The notes beneath the pieces were generated by a model. That model made no database searches, had not been told where the DNA came from, and saw only the letters and a list, made by a program, of their open reading frames with translations. Shown in pieces: positions 50,447 to 58,944 of a stretch of 64,000 bases of DNA (positions are counted from its first letter, which is position 1; the number at the start of each line of letters is the position of its first letter). The translations under genes were made by a program, and so were the position numbers. Location: NCBI RefSeq assembly GCF_005233875.1, contig NZ_SZPZ01000004.1, forward strand, positions 1,054,001 to 1,118,000, given 5' to 3'. The stretch is from Kribbella jiaozuonensis (GTDB lineage: Bacteria > Actinomycetota > Actinomycetes > Propionibacteriales > Kribbellaceae).

Positions 50447-50464
50447 ATTTGCTACGTAGTAAAT
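50447..50464. promoter_or_regulatory. LacI-type operator palindrome ATTTGCTACGTAGTAAAT
   Basis: The 18-mer matches its reverse complement at 16 of 18 positions and is centred on ACGT. It ends 9 nt before the alcohol dehydrogenase ATG, so it would cover the promoter. Its place directly behind a LacI gene makes that protein the obvious ligand. The A/T-rich arms stand out from GC-rich surroundings. Confidence 0.55.
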
Positions 50465-50473
50465 TCCGGCAGC

Positions 50474-51481
50474 ATGACGCGTACCGCCCTCGCCCCCAGC
50501 TTCACCGGCGCCGGAAAGATCGAGTTCGCGGACCACGAGTACCCGGACCCCGGCCCCGGCCAACTCCTCCTCGCCGTCCAGGCCAACGCCCTCTGCGGCA
50601 CCGACCGACACCAGTACTACGACGGCTCGTCCGTCGTACCCGGACACGAAGCCGCCGGCACCGTCCTGCAGGCCGGCGAAGGAACCAGCACGGCCGTCGG
50701 CACCCGCGGAGCCGTGTTCCTGATGGACTTCTGCGGCGAGTGCCGCAGCTGCCAACTGAACGCCACCAACCAGTGCCTGGCCAAGCGCGCCGACATGGGG
50801 TTCACCCACGACGGCGGCTACGGCCCGTACGAGTTGGTGCACGAGTCGAACTTCTTCCCGGTCACCGACGACATCGAGATCGGCAACGCGACGATGCTGC
50901 TCGACGTGATGGGTACGAGCAGCCACGCGATCGGCCGGGCGGCACTGGTCAGACCAGACGTCGAGAGCGTGTACATCGCGGGTGCCGGCCCGATCGGTCT
51001 CGGCCTGACGGTGATGAGCAAGCTGAAGTACGGCGCCGACGTACCGGTCTACATCTCCGACTTCTCCCGCTGGCGGCTCGACTTCGCGGAGTCGTTCGGC
51101 GCGATCCCGCTGCTCGCCGACGACATCTCGGCAGCCGGCAACCCGGATGTCGCGTTCGACGCGTCCGGCAAGGAGTCCGCCCGGCGCGCCGCGCTCGACA
51201 TCGTCAGCCAGCGCGGCGCGCTGATCTGCGTCGGCCACGGCGAATCGCTCACGATCGACGTGTCCAGCGATCTGATCGCCCCCGAGCACGCCATCCTCGG
51301 CAGCGAGTACTTCCGGTACGACGAGATGCCCGGCAACCTCGCGCTTCTGTCGGACCACCAGGAACTCATCGGAAAGGTGATCAGCCACCGCTTCCCGGTC
51401 TCGGAGATCGGCGACGCGTTCGAGCTGTTCATGGCCGGCGAGACCGGCAAGGTGGTCGTCACGCAGGACGGCGCCGCATGA
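50474..51481 (+). CDS. Zinc-dependent medium-chain alcohol/polyol dehydrogenase
   Basis: A 335-residue MDR protein. The catalytic zinc site includes NALCGTDRHQYYDG and VVPGHEAAG. The structural zinc Cys set appears in CGECRSCQLNATNQC. The NAD fold reads IAGAGPIGLGLTVMSKLKYG. It should oxidise a sugar or polyol. The ATG at 50474 is used, and the GTG at 50438 would include the operator. Its stop overlaps the Gfo/Idh/MocA start by 4 nt, so both act in one pathway. Confidence 0.9.
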   Translation: MTRTALAPSFTGAGKIEFADHEYPDPGPGQLLLAVQANALCGTDRHQYYDGSSVVPGHEAAGTVLQAGEGTSTAVGTRGAVFLMDFCGECRSCQLNATNQCLAKRADMGFTHDGGYGPYELVHESNFFPVTDDIEIGNATMLLDVMGTSSHAIGRAALVRPDVESVYIAGAGPIGLGLTVMSKLKYGADVPVYISDFSRWRLDFAESFGAIPLLADDISAAGNPDVAFDASGKESARRAALDIVSQRGALICVGHGESLTIDVSSDLIAPEHAILGSEYFRYDEMPGNLALLSDHQELIGKVISHRFPVSEIGDAFELFMAGETGKVVVTQDGAA

Positions 51482-52440
51482 GAGTCGCGGTGGTCGGCGC
51501 CGGCGGTTGGGGCGAGCACCACGCGCGCATCTTCTCCCGCCGCGAGGACACCGAGCTGGTCGGCATCTTCGGCCGTACGCCGGACCGCACGCGGGCGCGA
51601 GCCGAGCGGTACGGCACCACGCCGTACACCGATCTCGACGAGATGCTGCGCAACGCGCAGCCCGAGCTCGTTACAGTCTGCCTGCCGAACGAGGACCACT
51701 ACGACATCACGCTGAAGCTGGTACGCACCGGCGTACCGCTGCTGGTCGAGAAGCCGCTCGTGTTCGACCTCGCCGAGGCGGACAGCCTGCTCGCGGAAGC
51801 CGGCGACAACTTCTTCGCGATCAACTTCAACCACCGGTACGCCGAACCCGTGCAGCGCGCGAAGGCACTCATCGACGCCGGCGAGCTCGGCGACCTCGTC
51901 TTCGCAACCTGGCGCTTCGGCGGCGAGGCGAACCACGGCAACTCCCCGCACGCGAACCTGATCGAGACCCAGTGCCACGGATTCGACATGCTGGAGCAAC
52001 TGGTCGGACCAGTGGCCTCAGTAGCCGCGCAGATGACCGACAAGACGTACGGCGCGTTCAGCACGGTCGCGCTCGCACTCGACTTCGAGAACCGCGCGGT
52101 CGGCACGATGCTCGGCACGTACGACTCGTCGTACGCCTATCCCGACACCCAGCGGATCGAGATCAACGGCACGGCGGGCCGACTCGTCATCCACGACACG
52201 GTTCGCGCGCTGACGTTCCAGAAGGCCGGCGACCCGATCGAGCAGCGCTGGCACTCGACGTACTTCGACGACGAGTCGCGCAACTTCGCCGGCACCTTCG
52301 ACCGCCACGTCGACGCGATCCTCACCGCACTGCGCAACGGCGAGCAACCACCCGTCCACGCGGGCGCCGGCCGCCGCGCCCTGCAGTTGGCGCACGCCGC
52401 GATCGAATCCCATGAGACGGGACGCCGCGTCCTGACCTAA
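51478..52440 (+). CDS. Gfo/Idh/MocA-family oxidoreductase
   Basis: A 320-residue NAD(P)-dependent sugar oxidoreductase. Rossmann motif AVVGAGGWGEHHARIF, the catalytic Lys in LLVEKPLVFDLAEAD, and FAINFNHRYAEPVQRAKALI are typical. Substrate range of this family includes inositols, glucose-type sugars and their keto forms. ATGA coupling with the dehydrogenase upstream indicates sequential or opposing steps on one polyol. Confidence 0.92.
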   Translation: MRVAVVGAGGWGEHHARIFSRREDTELVGIFGRTPDRTRARAERYGTTPYTDLDEMLRNAQPELVTVCLPNEDHYDITLKLVRTGVPLLVEKPLVFDLAEADSLLAEAGDNFFAINFNHRYAEPVQRAKALIDAGELGDLVFATWRFGGEANHGNSPHANLIETQCHGFDMLEQLVGPVASVAAQMTDKTYGAFSTVALALDFENRAVGTMLGTYDSSYAYPDTQRIEINGTAGRLVIHDTVRALTFQKAGDPIEQRWHSTYFDDESRNFAGTFDRHVDAILTALRNGEQPPVHAGAGRRALQLAHAAIESHETGRRVLT

Positions 52441-52441
52441 G

Positions 52442-52447
52442 TACGAT
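52442..52447 (+). promoter_or_regulatory. -10 element of a leaderless promoter for the methyltransferase
   Basis: TACGAT is followed after seven nt by ATG 52455, with no ribosome-binding site. It starts 2 nt after the preceding stop codon, so the methyltransferase can be expressed apart from the oxidoreductase pair. Confidence 0.5.
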
Positions 52448-52454
52448 CCAACCC

Positions 52455-53513
52455 ATGGACCGGACCAACGCACTCGTCGAGCGGATCTTCCGGAACGCCG
52501 GGGCCGCACTCGAGCTCTACTCCATCTACCTCGGCGAGCGCCTCGGCCTGTACCGGGCGCTCGCCGACCAAGGCCCGGCGACCTCGGTCGAGCTGGCCGA
52601 ACGCACCGGCACCAACGAGCGCTACATCCGCGAGTGGCTCGAGCACCACGCCGCCAGCGATCTCCTCGACGTCGACGACGTCACAGCAGCTCCGACCGAA
52701 CGGCGCTACACCCTGCCGCCCGAGCATGTCTCGGTGCTGGCCGACGAGGACGACCTCAATTACCACGGCTACAAGGGTGTCGAGCTCGCCAGGGCGGCCC
52801 GGATGCTCCCCGATCTGGTCGAGGCGTACCGCACCGGCGACGCCCCGCCGCACCAGCCGTGGGAGCCCGAGGGACGGGCCGAGTTCAACCGCCCGACGTA
52901 CCTGAACCTGCTGGGCAAGGAGTGGCTGCCCGCCATCCCCGAGATCGACGAGCGCCTCCGCGCCGATCCGCCGGCCCGGGTGGCCGACTTCGCCTGCGGC
53001 ACCGGCTGGTCCTCGATAGCGATGGCCCAGGCCTACCCCAACATCACCGTCCACGGCGTTGACCTCGACGCAGACGCCATCACCGCCGCCCAACGCCACG
53101 CCCACGAAGCAGGACTGGACGATCGGGTGAGCTTCTCGGCGGCCAACGCATCCGACCAGTCAGGTCAGTTCGACCTGGTCACCATCCTCGAAGCCCTGCA
53201 CGACATGTCCCACCCGGTCGATGCCCTCAGCACAGCCCGCCAGATGCTGGCCCCCGGCGGTTCGGTCCTGATCCTCGACGAGCTGGTCGAGGACCAGTTC
53301 ACCGCACCGGCCTCGGATCTCGAGCGCTACCACTACGGCTGGAGCCTGATGTCCTGCCTACCCGACGCGATGGGCGACCCGGACTCAGCCGCGACTGGCG
53401 CGCTGATGCGCCCGGACACCCTCCGCCGCTACGCCACCGAGGCAGGATTCACCGAGACGCAGGTCCTCCCCTTCCACACCGACCTGTTCCGCTTCTACCG
53501 GCTCATCCCGTGA
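52455..53513 (+). CDS. SAM-dependent methyltransferase with N-terminal winged helix
   Basis: A 352-residue protein. The first 100 residues form a helical/winged domain of the plant-OMT or Rv2258c-type (LYRALADQGPATSVELAERT, TNERYIREWLEHHAASDLLD). The SAM site is VADFACGTGWSSIAMAQAYP, with the acidic end HGVDLDADAI. The acceptor is unknown. It ends with an 11-nt tail-to-tail overlap with the sigma-factor gene. Confidence 0.88.
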   Translation: MDRTNALVERIFRNAGAALELYSIYLGERLGLYRALADQGPATSVELAERTGTNERYIREWLEHHAASDLLDVDDVTAAPTERRYTLPPEHVSVLADEDDLNYHGYKGVELARAARMLPDLVEAYRTGDAPPHQPWEPEGRAEFNRPTYLNLLGKEWLPAIPEIDERLRADPPARVADFACGTGWSSIAMAQAYPNITVHGVDLDADAITAAQRHAHEAGLDDRVSFSAANASDQSGQFDLVTILEALHDMSHPVDALSTARQMLAPGGSVLILDELVEDQFTAPASDLERYHYGWSLMSCLPDAMGDPDSAATGALMRPDTLRRYATEAGFTETQVLPFHTDLFRFYRLIP

Positions 53514-54732
53514 TCGCGTCGGCCTTCGCCTGCAGATAACGCTGCTCGGGGAGGCTCGTCGTACGGCGGGCCGCCGCCAGGTAATGGTCATGAGCCCGCC
53601 CAAGATCACCCGCGCGCTCGTAGAGATGGGCGCGGACGGCGTCGAGGCGGTGGGTCTCGGTGATGTTCTTGTCGTCCTCGAGCGTCGCCAGCAGGTCGAG
53701 ACCCGCCTGCGGACCCTCGACCTGCGAGAGCGCGATCGCCCGGTTGAGCGTGACCATCGGGTTCGGCGCGATCTTCTCCAGCACCAGGTACAGCGAGAGG
53801 ATCTGCCGCCAGTCCGTCTCGTCCGCGCTCGGCGCCTCCGCATGTACGGCGGCGATCGCGGCCTGCAGCTGGTACGGCCCGAGCCCGCCCTGCTGCAGCG
53901 TGTGCAGGATCAGGTCGGCGCCCTCGGTGATCTGCGCGCGGTCCCACAACGACCGGTCCTGCTCGTCGATCGGCACCAGACCGCCGTCCGCGGTCGTGCG
54001 TGCCGCCCGGCGCGAGTCGGTCAGCAACATCAACGCCAACAGGCCCGCGGTCTCGCCGTCGTCGGGCAGCGCCGTACGCAGCATCCGCGCCAGCCGGATC
54101 GCCTCCGCAGTCAGCTCGACCCGCTGCAGCTCCTCCCCCGAGCTCGCCGTGTAACCCTCGTTGAAGATCAGGTACAGCACCTGCAGTACGACGCGCAGCC
54201 GCTCGGCCCGCTCCGACTCCGGCGGCATCGCGAACCGGCTCCCCGCCGCCTTGATGCTCTTCTTCGCGCGGCTGATCCGCGGCGCCATCGTTGCCTCCGG
54301 CACCATAAACGCACGGGCGATCTCCGCCGTCGTCAGACCACCGACCGCCCGCAACGTCAACGCGACCTGCGACGCCGGCGTCACCGCCGGATGGCAGCAC
54401 AGGAACAGCAACGTCAACGTGTCATCGGCATCCGGCGCATCGTCGACATCGGCGCCCGGGGCAACCAACTCCTCCGGCCCTGCCATCGCCGCGACGCTGT
54501 CCTCACGCCGCCGCCGCGCACTCTCGCTCCGAAACGCATCCGTCAACCGCCGCGTCGCAACGGTGATCAACCACCCCCGAGGATTCGCCGGTACGCCGTC
54601 AACCGGCCACTGCGTCGCCGCCGCCAGCAATGCCTCCTGTACGGCGTCCTCGCACAAGTCGAACTGCCCGTGGCGCCGAGCCAAGAACCCCAGCACCTGC
54701 GGCGCCAACTCCCGCAACAACCCGTCCACCAC
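53503..54732 (-). CDS. ECF sigma factor with C-terminal TPR-like extension (ECF42/DUF6596 type)
   Basis: A 409-residue sigma factor. Region 2 reads DLCEDAVQEALLAAATQWPV and region 4 GLTTAEIARAFMVPEATMAP. The long C-terminal part (NEGYTASSGEELQRVELTAE to LYERAGDLGRAHDHYLAAAR) is helical and TPR-like. The group is normally encoded beside a DGPF/YCII-type protein, which is absent here. GTG 54732 has GGGAGGA seven nt upstream. It follows the PPOX gene stop by 2 nt, so the pair is co-transcribed. Confidence 0.88.
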   Translation of the reverse strand: MVDGLLRELAPQVLGFLARRHGQFDLCEDAVQEALLAAATQWPVDGVPANPRGWLITVATRRLTDAFRSESARRRREDSVAAMAGPEELVAPGADVDDAPDADDTLTLLFLCCHPAVTPASQVALTLRAVGGLTTAEIARAFMVPEATMAPRISRAKKSIKAAGSRFAMPPESERAERLRVVLQVLYLIFNEGYTASSGEELQRVELTAEAIRLARMLRTALPDDGETAGLLALMLLTDSRRAARTTADGGLVPIDEQDRSLWDRAQITEGADLILHTLQQGGLGPYQLQAAIAAVHAEAPSADETDWRQILSLYLVLEKIAPNPMVTLNRAIALSQVEGPQAGLDLLATLEDDKNITETHRLDAVRAHLYERAGDLGRAHDHYLAAARRTTSLPEQRYLQAKADAITG

Positions 54733-54734
54733 GG

Positions 54735-55151
54735 TCAGTCCTCCCCTCGATACGCCCACCCCGACCACCCGTCAACACGGATCGCGATCACCGGACCACG
54801 CGGCGGATCCGCCTCGTACTGCGGGTACTTCGCCGCCAGCAACCCGACTGCCGCCGCATCCGAGGCCAGCACCCGCGCGACCCCGTCGACCCGTACCCAC
54901 CACAGATGCGTCCAGTCCTCGTCGTACTCGTCGACCAGCACCGCGACCCGCTCGTTCGACGCTATGTTCCGCAATCGTTTCAAGTCCGTCGTCGACTTCG
55001 GCTTCTGGTCGATGCCGATGAACAGCTCGTCCGCATGGACAACGTACGTCACCGGTACGACGTGCGGCCGCAGGTCCGGGCCGACGGTCGCGAGACGTCC
55101 TACCCGCGCTGCCGCCACCCGAGCCCTGCAGCCTGCTTCGTCGAGTCGCAC
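54735..55151 (-). CDS. PPOX-class F420-dependent oxidoreductase (TIGR03668-like)
   Basis: A 138-residue split-barrel flavin/deazaflavin protein. GRLATVGPDLRPHVVPVTYV, FIGIDQKPKSTTDLKRLRNI and RVAVLVDEYDEDWTHLWWVR are the family landmarks. It likely uses F420 to reduce an unknown compound. GTG 55151 follows TAGGGT by six nt. It leads the sigma-factor gene. Confidence 0.9.
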   Translation of the reverse strand: MRLDEAGCRARVAAARVGRLATVGPDLRPHVVPVTYVVHADELFIGIDQKPKSTTDLKRLRNIASNERVAVLVDEYDEDWTHLWWVRVDGVARVLASDAAAVGLLAAKYPQYEADPPRGPVIAIRVDGWSGWAYRGED

Positions 55152-55157
55152 ACTCCG

Positions 55158-55163
55158 ACCCTA
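55158..55163 (-). promoter_or_regulatory. -10 element of a leaderless promoter for the PPOX gene
   Basis: TAGGGT on the minus strand lies six nt before GTG 55151, and no ribosome-binding site is present. It should drive the PPOX and sigma-factor pair. Confidence 0.5.
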
Positions 55164-55172
55164 GCGGCTGAC

Positions 55173-55301
55173 CAGCGCCGGCTCGGCCTCAGCCAGAAGA
55201 CGGTCCGCAACTACGTCTCGAACATCCTCGCCAAGCTGCACGCGCGCGACCGCACCCGTCTCCTCGTCATCGCGCGGGAGGCGGGCTATCGCGAAACCTG
55301 A
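55173..55301 (+). pseudogene. C-terminal remnant of a LuxR-type response regulator
   Basis: The frame reads RRLGLSQKTVRNYVSNILAK then LHARDRTRLLVIAREAGYRE and stops, the last two-thirds of a LuxR helix-turn-helix. The upstream continuation in this frame is the antisense of the PPOX gene. The receiver domain is absent. A gene end left after a rearrangement. Confidence 0.7.
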
Positions 55302-55302
55302 G

Positions 55303-56895
55303 TCAGCGTTGCAGGCGGCGAAGAGCAGCGGTCGGGAGCGTGCGGGTGACAGGACCCAGGAGCGAGGCGTCGCGGAGCGCAGTACGGGCGGCGAGATGGC
55401 CGCAGGCGCCGTGGACTCCACCGCCGGGGTGGATGGCGGAGCTGCCGAGGTACAGGCCGGTGACGAAAGTGCGGGCGCTGCCGAGGCCGATGGTCGGGCG
55501 GAAGACGAGTTGCTGGTGCAGCTGCATCGTGCCGCCGCCGAGCGCGCCGAAACCGAGCGCAGCGTTGCCAGATTCGAGGGCCGACGGGCGCTGCAACTCG
55601 CGATCGATGACCAGGTCGCCGAAGCCCGGAGCGTATCGCTCGATCGCGCGCTCCATCCGGCCGGCCAGCTTCTCCGCGGCCGCGTCCTCGGCGATCCCGC
55701 GCGGCAGATGCGAGTACGCCCAGACCGCCTCGGTGCCCTCGGGCGACCGGGTCGGATCGGACTTCGTGGTCTGCCCGATCAGCAGGAACGGCTGCGCCGG
55801 AACCCGCCCGGTGTCGAGATCCGCGGACACATGCACGAGATCGTCAGCGGTCCCAGCGAGGTGTACGACGCCGGCCGACCGCGCCTCCGCCGACTTCCAC
55901 GGGATCGGCCCGCTCAGCCGGAAGTTCAGCTTGACCGTCGGATAGTCCCACTCGAACCGCTCGTCCAGATCGCGTCGCAGCCCGGCCGGAATGAGTGCCT
56001 CCGGCAACAACTCGCCGTACAGCGCCGGTGCGGACGTATCCGCGATGACCGCGCGGGTGACCGAGACGGTCTCACCGGATGCCGTGTGTACGGCGGTCAC
56101 GCGGCCCGCGGACACCTCGACGCGTGTCACCGGCGTACCCGGGACCAGCAACACTCCGGTGCGCTCGGCACGTCGTACCAAGGCGCCCGAGAAGGCCGAC
56201 GATCCGCCCGTCGCGACCGGGTAGCCGACGTCCTGCGCCAGCATCGCGAGCAGCCAGCCCATCGTCCCGCTGACGCTGCCCGACAACGGCGCGTCGGCAT
56301 GCAGTGAGTTCCCCGCGATGATGGCCGGCCCGTGCCGCCCGTCGAACAGCTCCTGCCCCATCCGGTGCATCGGCATCGCCATGAACCGCGCGAACCGCAG
56401 CAACTCCCCCGCCGAACCCAGCTTCCGCGCCAGCTTCAGCCCCGGCACGACAGGCGGCCAGGTCGTGAGCAACGCGTTCAGCAACGGCTCGCGGATCGAC
56501 ACGTACTGCTGGTACAGCCGCAGCCAAGCGTCACCGTCGCCAGGGTGCTCGGCGCCGAGCGACTTCGCGGTGTCCTCGGGATCCCGGTGGATCGCTGCCG
56601 CAGCGCCGTCCTCGTCGAGCAGATGGACCAGCGGCAGCGGCGCGTTCGACCATTTCAGGCCGAACTTCTCCAGCTCCAGCGCCCGCATGACCGGCGACGC
56701 GACCCCGAGCGGGTAGTTCGAACTGAAACGATCGCTGATCCAGCCGCCCTCCTCGGTCGACCGGACCGCACCGCCGAACGTGTCGGCGGCCTCCAGCACC
56801 AGGACGTCCCAGCCTGCGTCGGCAAGCGTGATCGCGCTCACGAGCCCGTTCGGCCCCGAACCGATCACCACGGCATCAACCCTGCGCGGCAGCAT
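55303..56895 (-). CDS. Phytoene-dehydrogenase-like FAD oxidoreductase
   Basis: A 530-residue flavoenzyme. The N-terminus has AVVIGSGPNGLVSAITLADA and the acidic LEAADTFGGAVRST. The C-terminus closes with YLGSSAIHPGGGVHGACGHL, the typical CrtI/FAD amine-oxidase-type ending. It belongs to the broad NAD(P)/FAD-dependent group of CrtI-like proteins, often with unknown substrates. ATG 56895 comes 2 nt after the CoA-ester lyase stop. It is the last gene of the long leftward operon. Confidence 0.88.
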   Translation of the reverse strand: MLPRRVDAVVIGSGPNGLVSAITLADAGWDVLVLEAADTFGGAVRSTEEGGWISDRFSSNYPLGVASPVMRALELEKFGLKWSNAPLPLVHLLDEDGAAAAIHRDPEDTAKSLGAEHPGDGDAWLRLYQQYVSIREPLLNALLTTWPPVVPGLKLARKLGSAGELLRFARFMAMPMHRMGQELFDGRHGPAIIAGNSLHADAPLSGSVSGTMGWLLAMLAQDVGYPVATGGSSAFSGALVRRAERTGVLLVPGTPVTRVEVSAGRVTAVHTASGETVSVTRAVIADTSAPALYGELLPEALIPAGLRRDLDERFEWDYPTVKLNFRLSGPIPWKSAEARSAGVVHLAGTADDLVHVSADLDTGRVPAQPFLLIGQTTKSDPTRSPEGTEAVWAYSHLPRGIAEDAAAEKLAGRMERAIERYAPGFGDLVIDRELQRPSALESGNAALGFGALGGGTMQLHQQLVFRPTIGLGSARTFVTGLYLGSSAIHPGGGVHGACGHLAARTALRDASLLGPVTRTLPTAALRRLQR

Positions 56896-56897
56896 GC

Positions 56898-57722
56898 CTA
56901 CGACCTTAGCTCGATCTCCCGGATCAGAGCCGTGACCTCCCGGGCGCGCCCGATCATTGCCGGATCGACCATCCGCCCGTCCGGCAGGACGATCACGCCG
57001 CCGCGCTCGACATCGGCCTTCTCCACGGCCGCGAGCAGGGCCTCCGCCTCGGCCACCTGCGCATCCGTAGGGGTGAACGCCTCGACGATCGTGGTGAGCT
57101 GTCGCGGGTGGATCGCCGTCCGGCCGACGAAGCCCAGCATCCGCCCCTCCAACGACGTACGCCGGAGCCCGTCGAAGTCGTCGACCCGCGGGTACACCGA
57201 CATCATCGGTGCGCCCAGCCCGGCTGCCCTCGACGCCGACACCAGCCGGCCGCGGGACCACGCCAGCCCGGCCGCGTCGTCCACCCCGAGCGCACTCGAC
57301 AGATCCGCCTCGCCCAGCGCGACTGCGACCATCCGCGGGTCCGCGGTGGCGATCTCGAACGCGCGCTCGACCCCCAGCGGCGACTCGATCAGCGCGGTGA
57401 TCCTTGCCGACGGCACCTTCTCCAGCACGGCCCGCACCTCGGCCGCGCTCTCCACCTTCGGCAGCCGGATCCGGACCGCCGGTACGGCGGAGATCGCGGC
57501 CAGGTCGTCCTCGATCCACGGCGTCCCGAGCGCGTTCACCCGGATCTCGACCGGCCCGTGCGCGTTCGCCGCGATCCAGGCGACCGCCCACCCGCGCGCA
57601 TCCGCCTTGGCGTCGACCGGTACGGCGTCCTCCAGGTCGAACACCACCAGATCGGGGCCCGCGGCAACAGCTTTCGCGAACCGGTCCGGCCGGTTGGCCG
57701 GAACATACAGTGCCGTCAGCAC
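56898..57722 (-). CDS. CoA-ester lyase, HpcH/HpaI (CitE-like) family
   Basis: A 274-residue barrel protein. LYVPANRPDRFAKAVAAGPD, LVVFDLEDAVPVDAK and ITALIESPLGVERAFEI are the CitE/citramalyl-CoA lyase landmarks with acidic metal ligands. GTG 57722 follows GGAGGGGG by eight nt. It lies 34 nt after the CoA transferase, so a CoA ester formed by that enzyme may be cleaved here. No enoyl-CoA hydratase is present in the operon. Confidence 0.88.
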   Translation of the reverse strand: MLTALYVPANRPDRFAKAVAAGPDLVVFDLEDAVPVDAKADARGWAVAWIAANAHGPVEIRVNALGTPWIEDDLAAISAVPAVRIRLPKVESAAEVRAVLEKVPSARITALIESPLGVERAFEIATADPRMVAVALGEADLSSALGVDDAAGLAWSRGRLVSASRAAGLGAPMMSVYPRVDDFDGLRRTSLEGRMLGFVGRTAIHPRQLTTIVEAFTPTDAQVAEAEALLAAVEKADVERGGVIVLPDGRMVDPAMIGRAREVTALIREIELRS

Positions 57723-57756
57723 TCTGAACGCCCCCTCCAGGCCATTACCACACGGA

Positions 57757-58944
57757 CTACACGACCCCGGCAGCCCGCAGCGCAGCAAGCTGGTCAGGGG
57801 TGACGCCGATCTCTGCGAGCACCTCGTCGGTGTTCGCGCCGTGCGGCCCGCCGGCCCAGCGGATCGAACCCGGCGACTCGGACAACCGGAACAGCACGTT
57901 CTGCATCTGCACCGGCCCGCCGAGCTCGTCGTCGTCGACGCTGACGATCGTCCCGAGTGCGGCGTACTGCGGATCGCTCATGATCCCGCGGATGTCGTGC
58001 ACCGGCCCGACCGCGGCCTCGGCCTTCTCGAACTCCTCCATCACGAGCTCCAACGGCCGCGCCGCGATCCACGAACCGACCGCGTCGTCGAGCTCGTCGG
58101 CGTGCTCGGCCCGCTCCCGCCCGGTCGCGAACCACGGCTCCGCGACCAGATCCGCACGCCCGACCAGCGTCACCACCCGCTCGGCGATGCTCTGCGAACT
58201 TGTCGACACGGCGACCCATCGACCATCCGCGGTCCGGTACACGTTCCGCGGCGCGTTGTTCGACGACCGGTTCCCCAGCCGCGGCTGCACATACCCGGTC
58301 TGCTGGTACGCCGTGATGCCGCCGCCGAGCATCATCAGGATCGGCTCGATGATCGCCATGTCGATCACCTGCCCCGCACCGGAGCGATCCCGCTCGCGCA
58401 ACGCAACCAGAACGGCGTACGCCGTGGCGAGCGCGGTGATCCCGTCCGCGAGACCGAACGGCGGCAGCGTCGGCGGACCGTCCGGCTCACCGGTGACCGC
58501 CGCGAACCCACTCATTGCCTCGGCCAACGATCCGAATCCGGGCCGTCGCGACCACGGCCCGACCTGCCCGAACGCCGTCACCCGCGCGATCACCAGCCGC
58601 GGATTCGCCTCCAGCAACACGTCCGGCCCGAGACCCCAACGCTCCAACGTCCCTGGCCGGAAGTTCTCGACCAGCACATCGTTGGACCTGACCAGGTCGA
58701 GGAACACGTCCCGGCCGCGGGACAGGTCGAGGGTCGCGAGCCGCTTGTTCCGTCCGAGGGTCTTGAACCACAGCCCGACGCCGTCCTTCGAAGCGCCGTG
58801 CGTCCGCGCGGCATCGGGCCGCGACGGATGCTCGATCTTCGTCACGTCGGCGCCGAAGTCACCGAGGAAGGTCGCTGCCAGCGGTCCCGCGAACAGCGTC
58901 GCCGCCTCGAGCACCTTCACACCGTCAAGAGGAGCAGACCTCAT
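57757..58944 (-). CDS. CoA transferase, CaiB/BaiF (family III)
   Basis: A 395-residue protein. VKVLEAATLFAGPLAATFLG, ADVTKIEHPSRPDAAR, NKRLATLDLSRGRDVFLDLV and DVLVENFRPGTLERWGLG are the family III signatures. The catalytic Asp is expected in the middle part near ALRERDRSGAGQVID. ATG 58944 overlaps the stop of the fusion-protein gene by 4 nt. It makes the CoA ester of an unknown acid for the lyase downstream. Confidence 0.9.
   Translation of the reverse strand: MRSAPLDGVKVLEAATLFAGPLAATFLGDFGADVTKIEHPSRPDAARTHGASKDGVGLWFKTLGRNKRLATLDLSRGRDVFLDLVRSNDVLVENFRPGTLERWGLGPDVLLEANPRLVIARVTAFGQVGPWSRRPGFGSLAEAMSGFAAVTGEPDGPPTLPPFGLADGITALATAYAVLVALRERDRSGAGQVIDMAIIEPILMMLGGGITAYQQTGYVQPRLGNRSSNNAPRNVYRTADGRWVAVSTSSQSIAERVVTLVGRADLVAEPWFATGRERAEHADELDDAVGSWIAARPLELVMEEFEKAEAAVGPVHDIRGIMSDPQYAALGTIVSVDDDELGGPVQMQNVLFRLSESPGSIRWAGGPHGANTDEVLAEIGVTPDQLAALRAAGVV

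Noticed and set aside
54630..55301. 223-codon rightward gene ending in a LuxR domain
   Set aside because: Only the last 43 codons are LuxR-like. The rest is antisense to the sigma-factor and PPOX genes.
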